Positions 23,961 to 36,600 of a DNA stretch of 64,000 bases are shown in pieces. The notes under the pieces are model-generated. The model was not told where the DNA came from and made no database searches. It saw only the letters and a list, made by a program, of their open reading frames with translations. Source of the DNA: Trema orientale (taxonomy: Eukaryota > Streptophyta > Magnoliopsida > Rosales > Cannabaceae); NCBI GenBank assembly GCA_002914845.1, contig JXTC01000223.1, positions 216,196 to 280,195 on the forward strand, given 5' to 3'. The position numbers and the translations under genes are program-made. Within the stretch, counting starts at the first letter, position 1; each line of letters begins with the position of its first letter.

Positions 23961-26900
23961 CTAATCAGAACCTTTCGCTTGAGCGTTGGGGTTATCATCT
24001 GCGATGGATGATGTAAAATTACGCCGCTCATCAGCAGTGGCTGTGATAACCGGCATCCAAACATCTGCAGTGCCGCTCAAGAGGGACTGCACTTGAGGAT
24101 CTGAAGCCATTGCTGAAGATATCATCTCATCTACATCATCTAGCTTGGCTGACAATTTATCCAACTCCTTGGCTATTTCCAACTGTTACCACAATGGATA
24201 GTCGAACACGAAACAAAGATTATGAGATGTTTATTTTCATATCCAGATGTGCAAGTACTAAATGAAAATCTCCACATTCAAAAGCTTTAACACCAAAAAT
24301 GGCTGTAACAGAAAATAATATCTACCTCATCCAGAAGCTGCGTCGATTTTGAAGGAACTTTTGTAACCTCTAATCCAAGTGCTTCAATTTTGGAACGCAG
24401 TTCAACTTCCTCTTGGTTGGTCAATGTTTCCACCTGTACAAACTCAGAGTTAATGAGGAATGGTGTTTTGGGGTGAAAGAGAATGCAATGCAAACACTAT
24501 TTAGATAAACTGACAAAGGATAGTAGTGTGTAATTAACCCCACATACCCAATATAAATATATCTATTTATATATATTTATATTTTTTTCAAAAAGCACGT
24601 ATCATTTTCATCAGGCACAATTTAATTTTGACATAGAGTGGCAGGTGGAATTTTTTGCATTTTCATCACGAAAATAAATAATCAAATTAACAAGATAGCA
24701 GAATGAATACCCTCTCCTTTATCTCTTCTTCTCGTCTACTTGTCCTTGCATCATAGAAACACTTTAAAAAACGTCTTTCAAGGTTTTCATCAGCATATTT
24801 TCAACCCCTTCCTTCAATAATATTTGGCTGCATTTAATCTTCATAATTAAACTAAAAGTCTATCACTGAATCTTCAACCATTACTTCCAACATTATTGGC
24901 TGCATTAAATGTTGGTAACTAGAGACTAGCTATAATAGCATCATGACTTGTCCTCAGTAGTGAAAAAAATAGAATCAAAGCTTCTAGTAGTTTTCAGGTT
25001 ATATTTGGCTGTAGCCCTTCTACTGAAAATTTGAAAAAGACTAAATTCCCTTTGAGCATCAAGATGTATTCAGGTCTTAATGCTTAAATTGTCTGGAAAC
25101 AAACATAATAATATGGGAAAATGTAAAACTACTACTACTCAATGTTTACTCATGGCATGACTGAAATTTTAACCGCACGAATAACAGATAAATAGGAGAT
25201 CACACAGCACAAGCCTAATGGGACAGAGAGATTGAGTGAGCATAATCATTTTATCCCATCTCAACTGGAAAGTGATTGGTGATGGAATCGACTTTCGAAG
25301 TCTATTCACTAGTGAAGGAAAGAGGGGCTTGAGAGGTAATCCATGAAGATTTTGTCTTGGAACATCAGAGGGAGCGGCTCTTCTGCGAAAAGAAGAGTAA
25401 TTAAGCAAGTAATTTGTAAAATAAATCCTCATATTTTTGTCTTGTAAGAAACCAAAAGGGAAGAGGTTGATAGGAGGTTTGTGGGTAGTATATGGTGTTC
25501 TAGGTTTAAAGAATGGTTAATGTTACCAGCTGAGGGAAGGGCAGGGGGGATTTTAATCTTGCGGGATGTCAGAACTATTAAGGTCAGGGAAATGATGTTA
25601 GGTGAATTTTCAGCATCCATCCTTGTTGATATGGAAGTATGACTGACTGGTGGTTTACCGGTGTGTACGGACTGAGTAATTCTGGTCCTAGAGATCGTTT
25701 CTGGGATGAAGTGGCTGGCCTGGAGAGTTTGTGTGGTGAGAAATGGTGTATTGGAGGTGACTTTAACGTTGTTAGAAGGGTGCAGGAGAAATTTAATAGC
25801 AGCAGTAACACAAGAAGTATGCTACGATTTGATGAGCTAGTTAGGGAGCTGAACTTGAAGGATTCCGCACTAAGTAATGGACAATTTACTTGGTCCAACT
25901 TTAGGAATCAACCAATTTGCTGCCGATTGGACAGATTCCTCTTCACTGTGGGTTGGGAGGGTCTTAATCCATGTACAAGTCAGGAGTTGGAGGTTAGAAT
26001 AATTTCCAACCATTGTCCGTTAACCTTGGACTCCAATTCGACTTGCTGGGGACCTATTCCCTTTCGGTTTGAAAATATGTGGCTAGAAAACAAATTGTTC
26101 AACAAAGAATTTGAAAGATGGTGGAATGACACTCACATCTCGGGGTGGGAAGGCTACAGATTCTTATCTAAGCTGAAGATCATTAAAGAAAAAGTAAAAA
26201 GATGGAATGTTGAGGTTTTTGGGATACGAGAATGGTCAAACAATTACTTATGAGAAGAATTGGGGAGCCGGATTTGTTGGAAGGCTCGGGCAACTGGAAT
26301 GATCAATTAAAGCAAGATAGATTTGATGTTAAAAGCAAGTTAGAGGAGATTACTCTGAAGGAGGAGAGGGCACTACGTATGAAATCAAAGTTCAATTGGG
26401 CTAAGGAAGGAGATGCTAATACAAACTTGTTCCACAGATTAATGAATGCAAGAAAGGCTAAGAATTCCATTACAAAGTTGGAATTGGAAGATGGGAATTT
26501 TGTTGATAAAGAAGAGGATATTGTGAAGGAAGTGACCGAGTTTTATCAGTCTCTTTACAAGTCGGCGGAGTTGGACTTTAAGGGATTTGAAGGAGTAGAT
26601 TGGAAACCTATTCCATCGGGTTTGAAGGACTGGTTGGAAAGGCCTTTTGATGAAGCAGAAATAAGAAGAGTAGTCTTTGCTTGTGATAGCAACAAAGCTC
26701 CAGGTTCAGATGGATTCACAATGGCAGTCTTCCAAGAAAATTGGGATGTAATTAAGGAAGATCTGGTGAGGGTCTTTAGAGAGTTTGAATAAGATGGTAT
26801 AGTCCATCGTGTGACAAATTTAACTTACATTTGCCTTATTCCTAAGAAAATTAATTTGTGCAAGGTCAAAGACTTCAGACCGATTAGCTTGGTGACAAGT

Positions 26901-28681
26901 TTATACAAGATTATCTCTAAAGTCCTTTCTTTGAGATTAAAAGAAGTACTTGAAGATACTATAGCTGAGACTCAAGGTGCTTTTGTAGCGGGGAGACAAA
27001 TCTTAGATGTGATACTGATTGCTAACGAAATTGTTGAGGATTACAGGAAGTTGGGGAAAGCAGGAATTATCTTCAAAAATTGATTTTGAGAAAGCATATG
27101 ACTATGTGGAGTGGACTTTTCTGGACTTTGTGTTGGAGAAAAAGGGTTTTGGGCCGGGGTGGAGGAGATGGATCTTGGGTTGTTTGTCATCAGTTTCTCT
27201 TTCCATCTTCGTTAATGGAAGACCGAGAGGGAAGTTTGAAGGCTTGAGAGGACTAAGGTAGGGAGATCTATTATCTCCCTTCTTGTTTACCCTAGTTGTA
27301 GATGGGTTGGGCAGGTTAATTGATAAAGCTAAGGCTTGTACTGTTAGTAAGGGGTTTGTGATGGGACGGGACAGTGTGGAGATTTCACGTCTGTAATTTG
27401 CAGATAATACCTTGTTCTTTTTAGACGATGATCGTGATAAGTTTATGAATTTGATTAAATTGCTTGAAGTTTTCTCACCAGTCTCTGGGTTGCGAATCAA
27501 TATGAGCAAAAGTACGTTATTGGGAATCAATGTGGGAAATGAATATTTACAGTCCTTGGCTACTTGTGTGGGTTGTGAAGTGGGAAATTGGCAAGTATTT
27601 GGGTATACCGCTGGGGGGTAATCCTTACAAGATTGATTGATGTAGGATAAGATGAGAAAAGATATAGAAATAGAGAGAATAGGTAGAATAGCAAGAGAAT
27701 TAGTAGAATAGCAAGAAATAAACAAGATGAATAAGAAATTGGATAGATTTGAGAGAGAGAGAGACAGAGGGAGAGAGAAAAGAATCAAGGAGAGAATTAG
27801 ACAGAATTAAATGAATGGGTAGAAGAGCAATAGAGATTTAAGATAAGAACTTAGAAGAAAGAGATCCATAGGAGGAGAAAACTCAATAAGCATTTATTAA
27901 TTCATCATAGTCTAAAAGCAATTACATAAATTACCTATTTATAAATAGGTAATTGGACACAACTAAGAAAGTAGACACATTCTAGAAATTAATAAAAACA
28001 GAAAACTTAAAACTAGTTACTCAAAATTAAAATCAACCTAATAATTAAATAAAACCTAATTAATAATAATAATAATAATAATTTCCTAATATATTTTATT
28101 CATGTCTATATCATTCTCCCGGGGTTCGAGAACTCGACCCCGGCAAGTTAAAACCTAAATGCATCATTAACCAATAATCTAACGCATAGAACAAGCACCA
28201 ATCCCAAGTCTTGAGTCTTGATGAAGACGTAGGATCTTGAAACTGGGACTCGTTCCACTTTGAAAAAAGGCAAAGTATGGACTGGCCTTGATGATGTGAT
28301 GAAATAAATCACCGTGTAGACTCATGGTAGAGAACTGTTGAATCAAATCTAAATGAGAGGCGGAGTTGGAGATGTGGCACGGCGGGGAGCGTTGACTTGG
28401 TCGGCGGTAGGAAGTGCAGAAGTCTGATGGAGAGATGCAAAAGAAAGCTGGTAGCGGCTGGTTGTGTAGATCTAGGATTTTTTTTTTTTTTCCTTTTGGG
28501 TCTTCAATAGTAGAAGAAAAATTTTTATAGGATAGGCAAGAGGAAACCGAACTTGGCTCGGATACCAATTGATATAGGATAAGATGAGAAAAGATATAGA
28601 AATAGAGAGAATAGGTAGAATAGCAAGAGAATTGGTAGAATAGCAAGAAATAAGCAAGATGAATAAGAAATTGGATAGATT

Positions 28682-28716
<35 letters not shown>

Positions 28717-30938
28717 AAAGAATCAAGGGGAGAATTAGACAGAATTAGATGAATGGGTAGAAGAGCGATTTAAGATAAGAACTTAGAAAGAAAGAGATCC
28801 ATAGGAGGAGAAAACTCAAAAAGTATTTATTAGTTCATTATAGTCTAAAAAGCAATTACATAGATTACCTATTTATGGATAGAAAATTGGACACAACTAA
28901 GAAAGTAGACACATTATAGAAATTGATAAAAACAGGAAACTTAAAACTAGTTACTCAAAATTAAAATCAACCTAATAATTAAATAAAACCTAATTAATAA
29001 TAATAATAATAATTTCCTAATATATTTTATTCATGTCTACATCATTGATTTTTGGGAACCTGTGACTGCAAAAGTAGCAAAAAGACTAGATGGTTGGAAG
29101 AAAGCTTTTCTTTCCAGGGGTGGAAGATTAACACTCATAGAGTCAGTGCTTTCTTCTATTCCAATTTATTATCTGTCTTTATTTCGAGCCTCTTGTAGAG
29201 TGATAGAAGAAGTGATAGAGAAGTTAATGCGTGACTTTTTGTGGGAAGGAGGTGATCATTTGGGAGGGGATCATTTGGTAGCTTGGAATGTGGTTTGTCG
29301 ATCAAAGATACAGGGTGGGCTTGGTATTTGTAAGGTCCTCGCAAGAAACAAAGCTCATTTAATGAAATGGCTTTGGAGGTTTCCTAATGAGAAGAGTGTG
29401 CTCTGGTATAAAGTTATCAAGAGCAAGTATGGTCTAAATCCTAATCAGTGGGATGCTGCGGTGGCAGAAAGGGTGACTTTTAGGAGTCTGTGGAAAGCTA
29501 TATCCTCACTTTTATGAAGATTTTTTCCAGCACGTGAGTTTTAAAGTACGCAATGGTACAAGAATCAGATTTTGGGAGGATCTTTGGGTAGGGGACAGCA
29601 CTTTACATCGCGCTTTTCCCTCGTTGTATAGATTATCTGTTTCCAAGAATAATCTCGTTTCAGATTTTTATGAGGATCCAGCCTGGAATTCAAGAGACTC
29701 AAGAGGCTGGAACTTTCATTTGGTGAGGAACTTGAGTCATAGGGAAGTTCCTCGTGTATTGGAGTTAATCGATCGGCTTTCATCAGTAAGACTTTACTCT
29801 AACATCGAAGATAGCAGAGTTTGGATGAAGGATCAGTCAGGAATTTTTTCGTGCAAGTCAGCTTTTCTTTGCTTAAGCCACGATGTTACTGGACCAACAC
29901 TTCCTACAGCTAAGATCTTTTGGAAAATTCCAGCTCCATCTAAAGTTAAGGTTTTCACTTGGTTGTTAGCTTTGAGAAAATTGAATGTTCAGGAGGTGTT
30001 ACAAAAAAGAAGACCATATCAACTTCTATCTCCAGGATGGTGTGTCCTCTGTAAAAAGGATTGGGAGTCTACAAATCACTTATTTCTTCATTGTAGTTTC
30101 TCTCTAGAGCTTTGGTGTAAGTTGTTGGACAAAATTAGAGAAGAATTCCAATACAGAAGCCCCAAAGTTAACAAACCCCACTCTCCCCCCTCTCTCTTTG
30201 CTTTTATAAGCATCAAAGAACTTTGAGCTTAAGTCTTGCAATATACAAAAATATAAATATATTCACTCCAATATTTGCAATAGTCACATTATTCAGAAAA
30301 AAAATGCACAAGTAATTTTGTCCAAAACTCCTGTTCTACAGCAAATGTGCCTCAGTTGATGTTTACTGCTAAATATAACTGAAGTAACACCTTGTATTTA
30401 CTCCTCTATAATAGCAGATACTATAAGCCCGTATTTTATAACAATATTTTGAAGCCAACTACAATTAGCTCTACAAGCATCATCACTTCTTTTATCAAAT
30501 TTGGTCCAATCTCATGTAACGCCTAGAATTACTGCATTTTTCATACTCTTTTACGCATTTTTCTAATCCAACAGCTCAAGAAAATCTCAAACATAGTTCC
30601 AAAGTAAGTACAGAATATTCTCCAAAAGATCAATCAGGGGCATGAATTTGTACTTCAAGGCAGTCAAAATTCCTCAAAACCCATGTCACATATCGCATCA
30701 AACGATCAAATTAAAGTGTTTTGAACATACCCAATTGGTTAAAATCACCAATAAACCACTCTCTTATTCATAAACACCAGAATAATCAAATAATAGAGAA
30801 AATTGGATATATCAAAGGAAAAACTAAACGACATCGTGTTGGCAAGCAAAAGCGCATGAAACAATTGATTGATACCTGATGGAGGAGACCAGAGAGGAGC
30901 TGAAACAATTGCTCATCTGCTTTCCCTTCTTCCGCCAT
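23961..30938 (-). CDS. Conserved-looking 130-residue coiled-coil protein (3 exons)
   Basis: Exon 1 is 30938-30876 (MAEEGKADEQLFQLLSGLL...), exon 2 is 24433-24326, exon 3 is 24182-23961 with TAG. All junctions are GT..AG in phase 0: donor at 30875, acceptor TTTGTACAG before 24433, donor GTAGATAT at 24325, acceptor GTAACAG before 24182. Exon 2 (ETLTNQEEVELRSKIEALGL) and the start of exon 3 (AKELDKLSAKLDDVDEM) are charged with heptad-like leucines, suggesting a coiled coil at about 22-80. The C-terminal third has ADVWMPVITATADERRNFT and an acidic polar tail. No signal or membrane segment. I think it belongs to a conserved uncharacterised plant family but cannot name a function. Intron 1 is 6442 bp because it hosts an antisense LINE with a TRIM-like element; no exon is damaged. 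Confidence 0.8.
24434..25342. other. 3' part of intron 1 of the coiled-coil gene
   Basis: Ordinary AT-rich intron sequence, no ORF of note. From about 25190 it may already be the LINE segment ahead of its ORF2 (GATGGAATCGACTTTCGAAG near 25281), but no ORF1 protein motif is visible. Confidence 0.5.
27638..28113 (-). repeat. 3' LTR of the TRIM-like element
   Basis: 476 bp; nearly the same as 28570-29044 with a few substitutions and small indels, mainly in the GA and TAA microsatellites. ACCTATTTATAAATAGGT at 27936-27953 is a palindromic TATA-like motif. Confidence 0.9.
28118..28143. other. GC-rich hairpin in the TRIM-like core
   Basis: CGGGGTTCGAG and CTCGACCCCG face each other across two bases, the strongest GC-rich inverted repeat in the AT-rich surroundings. 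It lies beside the 3' LTR, where the polypurine tract is expected on the minus strand. Confidence 0.7.
28555..28567 (-). other. Primer binding site of the TRIM-like element
   Basis: Minus strand TGGTATCCGAGCC, two bases from the LTR edge; complement of the initiator-Met tRNA 3' end (usual TGGTATCAGAGCC) with one mismatch. Confidence 0.85.
28570..29044 (-). repeat. 5' LTR of the TRIM-like element
   Basis: 475 bp, partner of 27638-28113; contains a (GA)n run at about 28684-28708 and a (TAA)n run near 28996. Confidence 0.9.
30140..30875. other. 5' part of intron 1 of the coiled-coil gene
   Basis: AT-rich intron sequence between the LINE break and exon 1. No coding signal or repeat recognised. 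Confidence 0.6.
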
Positions 30939-31640
30939 TGCTGGTTGTCTTAGCAGAGAAATTTGGCCAAATATTATACAATATATTATATATCTATATA
31001 TGACCCAAAAAAAGTGGGGGAAATAAGGAAGATAGATATACAAAACTCTTATATGAGAAAAGAGAGGTTTCAAAAGATCCGCCGGCGCCGGAGCTCGGGG
31101 CGCAGAAGGAGACGGAGAATCTATATTCTCTCAAGTCATTCCCGTTGGAGGATTTGGCAGAGGATTTTTCTGCATTTAATTTTCGTGGTCTCGCCCCCAA
31201 TGTTTTGCTAATTATGCCTACAACCCCAATTCTGAATACAATTCAATGAAAAACCCCTCGGTCCCACCACTCTTTTTAAGAAGAACGGAACCAAACTAAC
31301 ATAAAATGACGAGTGATGCTATCGGGAATTAATATGGTGTCTAACACCAATGATGACGGTGGCATAGCGGCAAGGGTGCCTACCATCTTTATCAGGTCAA
31401 TGATTTCTTATTCTGCTTGCTGACGAAGGCACGATAACATGAATGTCGTCATTTCACTTGTAGTTCCAGAGGAGACCATCGGGCCCAATTAGTTACCACA
31501 GCGAAAATTGGGTAGAGAACATTGGGCACCATTGATTCTTCATTTTTCTTTAATAAAAGAAAAAACAGAGAAATAGTGGCTAATAATATATGATGTGTTA
31601 ATTTGTTATCAACTGATTATAATTAAATTTCAGGTAAGGC
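30939..31640 (-). promoter_or_regulatory. Probable 5' leader and promoter region of the coiled-coil gene
   Basis: Upstream of ATG 30938 on the minus strand. The AT block at 30975-31000 (CATATATAGATATATAATA on the minus strand) could serve as a TATA region. GCCGGCG at 31081-31087 is GC-rich for this window. No transcript evidence; inferred from position. Confidence 0.35.
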
Positions 31641-31729
31641 CTTACGGGATCTAATAAAAAATTCTTGCATATTAAAAACTAGTCCAATAATCATATTAGA
31701 AAGAAAATCAAATAAATATACATTCGATC

Positions 31730-32026
31730 CAAAGTTTAGAAGTTGATGTTTAGGTTGATGTGTAGATGAACTAGGAACAAAAGGCTCAACTAAAATTGAT
31801 TGTTATTCTACAGTAGGCTCAACTATAGGTTCTTCAACATAGATCTCACAAAATTCCTTAAAGGTCTTAGCAATTTATGTATAAGAGTTGTTAAAAAGTA
31901 TGTTGATACTACTCCTAAATTCTTCCCTTATGTCTTCCAACTTACTATGTATTTCTTTGACATCTTGAGTAGTAAAGTCATCAATTTCGATAACCAATTT
32001 ATCTAAATAGACTCTGCTGGTATTCA
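31730..32026 (-). pseudogene. Degenerate coding fragment, possibly DUF1985/Ulp1-type
   Basis: The minus strand reads KEIHSKLEDIREEFRSSI then KTFKEFCEIYVEEPIVEP with stops between. The charged helical then acidic/proline style resembles the spacer of plant Ulp1-like transposon proteins with DUF1985, but there is no diagnostic motif. It abuts the end of a copia LTR, as the clearer DUF1985 fragment at 46440 does. Confidence 0.3.
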
Positions 32027-33672
32027 TTGGAATAAATTCCCATAAAATATTTTCGTAAAATCATTTTCAAGAATACCATAGTTTTGTAAAATCTAGAAAC
32101 ACAGCGGAATTGGTCGTTTTAAATTTTTCTTCTTATAAAATATTTCGGATCGTGATCTAACATAAATTAACTCTTGATCTAAACGAGAACAATACTCGGA
32201 TTCACTCCACAACCTTCTTATCTTCCCGCCTATTCTCAAAAGTCGTTTAATTGATTCGGTGGGTGGTTACCTTCTTGATACCCAACAAAGAGATCCGCAG
32301 ACGAACAAGAAAACAATCTCCTCGAATCGATTTCTCCGGGATGGCCGAAACTCCAAGGATAGTGAATCCCTAAGGCTGGCCATTTTTCTCTGCTCTTCCT
32401 CTCTCTTTGTTATGCGTGTAACACTCTCCTCTTAGGGGTGTTTCATGTGTAACTCATGTAACTAGCAGCTAGAGAACTTTTCTCTTAACTATAGAGAGAT
32501 TAGTAAAACCTATTAGGCTTATTGGGCTTGTTGGGCTTAACTGATCATCAAATAACTATTGAGCTTTAATTTCAGCTAGACAGGGGACCAGATGGATCCA
32601 TAAAACCCAAGCTCCAATGGACTATATACCCACAATCATAATTATGATTAACTCATAATTATGATTAGGCCTCATCCATTAATATTGGGGCACACTACTA
32701 TAGGCCCAATATCAAACTCTTGGACTAAATGTCATTTATTTTCTGTGAAGCTTATTATCAACTAATTAGCTCGATCCATTTAGCATATACTATACCTATA
32801 GACGAACCCCCAATGCAATGCCGTACTAACAAAGTGAAATTATCATATTACTCCTCTAGTACATATTTACCTTTGAGTTGCCATTTTTCATCTAATGGAT
32901 AATAGTTGACTGTGGTGTTTATATTTGCTTATACCAACACAGTCAAATTCACATAATGAATACCAGGGCCCTAGTTTATATTATCCAAGTACTTGAAAAA
33001 TCTCAAAGTGACATTATATGCATGGCGTCCATCATGAAAACCGTTCTACACATTTCACACACCTTATCTTCCAAGATATCAGAGTTCAAACCATAAATCG
33101 GAACTAGTCCTTTAGTAAATCAAAAAGACAAAACACATGAAAGTAAGTTCATTAATTACTAGGATTAAGGTTTTCTATAATAGTGCTAAATTAGTGAAAT
33201 TAGAAATTTGAGTTACGATACTTAACTTCAAATTCTAATTCATTCGGTCTTGTTCGACGCTATTATAATTTTCTTTTAACACACTAGTGTTTCTATCTGA
33301 AGACTTATTTTGATAATTAGAGACTTCATTAATCAAATAGACAACACTATATTCTATCATATAGTAAAGTATTCCATCTTCAATATGTGGAATGTTAACA
33401 ATTTAATTTAGACATAATAAAATAAAGAATGTAATGTCTCCCACATATAAACTCATCAGACGAATAATTCTTTATTACTCATTATATATCTCAGAATCTT
33501 TTAGATGTTTGCATAAGATAAATATAGACATCATATGTATATCAATGGGACATAAATAAAATAGAAATTCATAACATAGAATTTATTAATAACAAATAGA
33601 TAACAAATAATCCGATAAATATTGTTTATAATGTCAAAATAATAAACTGTTTTATAGGACATTATACAAACA
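32027..33672 (-). mobile_element. 3' LTR of minus-strand copia 1
   Basis: The minus strand starts TGTTTGTATAAT at 33672 after a GTAGGAGAT polypurine tract. The body is homologous in order and motifs to the LTR at 46850-48648. The end near 32027 is estimated from where the shared LTR style stops. Confidence 0.65.
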
Positions 33673-36600
33673 ATCTCCTACTTGGCCTTTAAAGTAAAAT
33701 ATGATATGTTGCGTAGTCCCATTCCTTCTAGATAGTCCTCAAATACTTTGCTAACCAAAGATTTGATAAAAAGATCAGCAAGGTTCTCTGCAGACGCTAT
33801 CTTACTCACTATCACGTCTCCTCTTTGAATAATTTCTCTGAGAACATGACACTTCCTCTACATGTGTTTCCCCCTCTTGTGGCTTCTGGGCTCTCTGGAG
33901 TTAGCAACTGCTCCACTATTATCACAGTAGAGTATTATGGGTCACTGTGCTCTAGGTATCTCCTCGAGATCTATAAGAAAATTACGAAGCCAGACCGCTT
34001 CTTTAGCTACTTCAAAAGATGCCACATATTCGGCCTCTATGGTTGAATCCGCAACATAAGATTACTTGATACTTCTTCATATAATGGCTCCACCACCAGG
34101 GGTAAAGACTAAACCAAAAGTTAATTTTCTAGAGTCTTTATTTGATTGAAAATCCGAATCAGTGTATCCAATAAGTGTTAGATCTTCTCCAGAATATACA
34201 AGCATATAATTTCTAGTTCTCTGAAGATACTTTAGAATATGCTTGACTGCACCCCAATGTTCAGGTCCTAGATTAGATTGATAACGACTTATAATCCTAA
34301 CAGCATAACAAATATCTGGTTTTATATAAAACATGACATACATGAGACTTTCTACTACCGAAGCATAAGGAATATTTCTCATCTATTCTTTTTCTTCTTC
34401 TATCTTAGAAGAATTCTCATTAGACAGAGTAATTCCTTTGTGAAAGAGTATTAAGCCTTTTTTAGAATTTTACATTACAAACCTAACTAGTATTTTGTCT
34501 ATATATAAAGCTTGTGATAAAGCTATACATCTGTTCTTTCTGTCGCGTAGAATCTGTATTACTAGAATATAACAAGCTTCACCTAAGTCTATCATATCTA
34601 ACTATTGTGCTAACAAGACTTTCACTGATGATAATGATCCAACATCATTCCCAATGATTAGAATATCATCAACATACAGTACTAGAAAAATCACTTTATT
34701 GTCCTGAATTCTTTTATAGTCACAAGGTTCATCTATGTTTTGCTCAAAATCATAAGACTTAATTGCTTCATCAAATCTCATGTTCCAAGATCTAGACGCT
34801 TGCTTGAGTCCATAAATAGATCTCTTAAGTTCACAAACTTTTCTTTCTTGATCATTTTCAACGAATTTCTCTGGTTATATCATATGGATACATTCATTAA
34901 GACTGCCATTCAGGAATGTAGTCTTGACATCCATTTGCTATATCTCATAGTCAAGAGATGCAGTGATAGATAAGAGTATACGAATAGACTTGATCATAGC
35001 TACAGGAGAGAAAGTTTCTTCATAGTCGATACCTTCCTTCTGTGTATAATCCTTTGCAACTAACCTTGCCTTAAAAGTCTCTACTTTTCCGTCTACTCCA
35101 TTTTTTTTTTTATAGACTCATTTACACCCAATGGTTTTTATCTCTTCAGGTGGATCTACAAGTTTCCAAACTTTATTAGAGTACATGGACGCTATTTCCG
35201 ATTCCATTGCTTTTTGTCAGAGATCTTTATCAACATTATTCATTGCCTCATTGTAGGTATAAGGATCAGATTCTTGGTCACAAGACTCTCCTATTCCCAA
35301 GCATCTTTCAAGTTGTCTTATAATTCTTCCACTACGATGAGGATCCGATATGTGTTGAGTTTCAAGTGATTTATCTTCTCTAAGTGCTTTATCTATATTA
35401 TCTTCTATAGATTGGCTGATAATATTATTAGTTGATTCTTCAAGAACTAACTTACTTTTGGGCTTGAAATTTTTTATATAGTTTTTTTTCAAGAAAGTAG
35501 CATTTGTACTCACAAACACTTTCTTTTCTTTAGTACTATAGAAATAATACCCTCTTGTTCCTTTTGGGTAACTTACAAATAGACACAATTCAGATCGTGA
35601 TTCCAACTTAGTCGTTTTCCCTTTTAGCACGTATGCTAGACAATCCCAAATATAGATATGACGCAAACTAGGTTTATGTCATTTCCATAGTTCGAATGTT
35701 GTCTTAGGTACTACCTTAAAAGAAACTCTATTCAGTAGGTACATAGCAGTTTCTAAGGCATAACCCCAAAAAGATGCGGGTAATTATGAATAACTGAGCA
35801 TCGACCTAACTATATCTAAAAGTGTCCTATTTCTTCTTTCAGTAACACTATTTAGTTGAGACGTACCAGGTGCTGTGAGTTGGGATAGGATCCCATTATT
35901 TGTGAGAAATTTAAAGAATTCCTCAGAGAAGTATTCACCACATCAATCAGATCGAAGGGTCTTTATGTTCTTTCCTAACTGCTTTTCAGTTTTTACTTTG
36001 AATTCTCTGAACTTTTCAAAAGAATCCGATTTGCATATCATTAGGCAAACATAACGAAATCTAAAATAATCATCCGTAAACTTAATGAAGTATTCAAAAT
36101 CTCATCGAGCAATAATATTCATGGGCTCGCAAATATCAATGTATACTAACTCAAGACATTCTTGAACTCTAAGACCTTTTCTAATAAATGGTCTTTTAGT
36201 CATTTTACCTTCTAGACAGGATTCGCAAGTTGGTAATAGTTTGACTTCTAACGAACTTAGAGGTCTATCATTAACTAATCTTTGAATTCTATTTAGGTTA
36301 ATATGACTGAGTCTTAAATGTCAGATATAAGTTTCATCATTAATACTCATTTTCACTTTCTTATATTTAGGTTCTACATGTTCAGAATTATTTTCAAGAT
36401 TGTGCAATAAGATGCTTTTAGGGTGAATAAATATGAGTACTAGTGCAAATGAGACTTTTATTCTTTCTAGTAGAAATTTTATTATCAAAATGAACAGAAT
36501 ACCTTGTCTCATCAAATAGGAAACAGAAATCAAATTCTGTTTAAACGTAGAAGTATAATAATAATTCTTTATTTCTAAAAATCTAAAATCATAGAAATTC

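Larger units (their letters stand above)
27638..29044 (-). mobile_element. TRIM-like miniature LTR retrotransposon (1407 bp)
   Basis: Two similar LTRs, 27638-28113 (476 bp) and 28570-29044 (475 bp), flank a 456-bp core. The element starts TGATGTAG and ends CTACATCA and is flanked by the 5-bp duplication TTGAT (27633-27637, 29045-29049). Orientation is minus: next to the right LTR the minus strand reads TGGTATCCGAGCC, an initiator-Met tRNA primer binding site with one change. No gag or pol can fit in the core, so it needs help from an autonomous relative. It is larger than classical TRIMs (LTRs of 100-250 bp). Removing it restores LINE reading across the site. Confidence 0.9.
25343..30139 (+). 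pseudogene. L1-type LINE ORF2, interrupted and inactivated
   Basis: Endonuclease from 25343: KILSWNIRGSG (catalytic Asn), a stop before ETKREE (Glu), GGDFNVVRR (Asp), ISNHCPL (His). RT from about 26400: FNWAKEGDANTNLFH, NKAPGSDGF, TYICLIPKK, DFRPISLV, IDFEKAYDYVEW, and the catalytic FADD changed to FADN at 27397-27408. After the insertion at 27638-29044 the frame resumes as FWEPVTAKVAKRLDGWK, and ends with a zf-RVT region, WCVLCKKDWES...FLHC. Stops at 25445, 26790, 27259 and 27394 plus frameshifts. The sequence stops near 30139 inside zf-RVT with no poly-A tail. It lies antisense to the host gene. Confidence 0.9.

Noticed and set aside
27102-27788. 228-codon minus-strand ORF
   Set aside because: Shadow of the LINE RT and of the TRIM-like LTR; low-complexity Ser/Leu composition from GA repeats.
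28118-28143. tRNA gene suggested by GGTTCGAG
   Set aside because: Only a T-arm-like hairpin is present; no acceptor, D or anticodon arms fit around it.
28179-28646. 155-codon minus-strand ORF spanning the TRIM-like core
   Set aside because: No retroelement motif, and it crosses the primer binding site and LTR edge.
30963-31211. Arg-rich ORF upstream of the coiled-coil gene, and its antisense partner
   Set aside because: Composition follows the local GC block; lies in the promoter/leader and has no motif.
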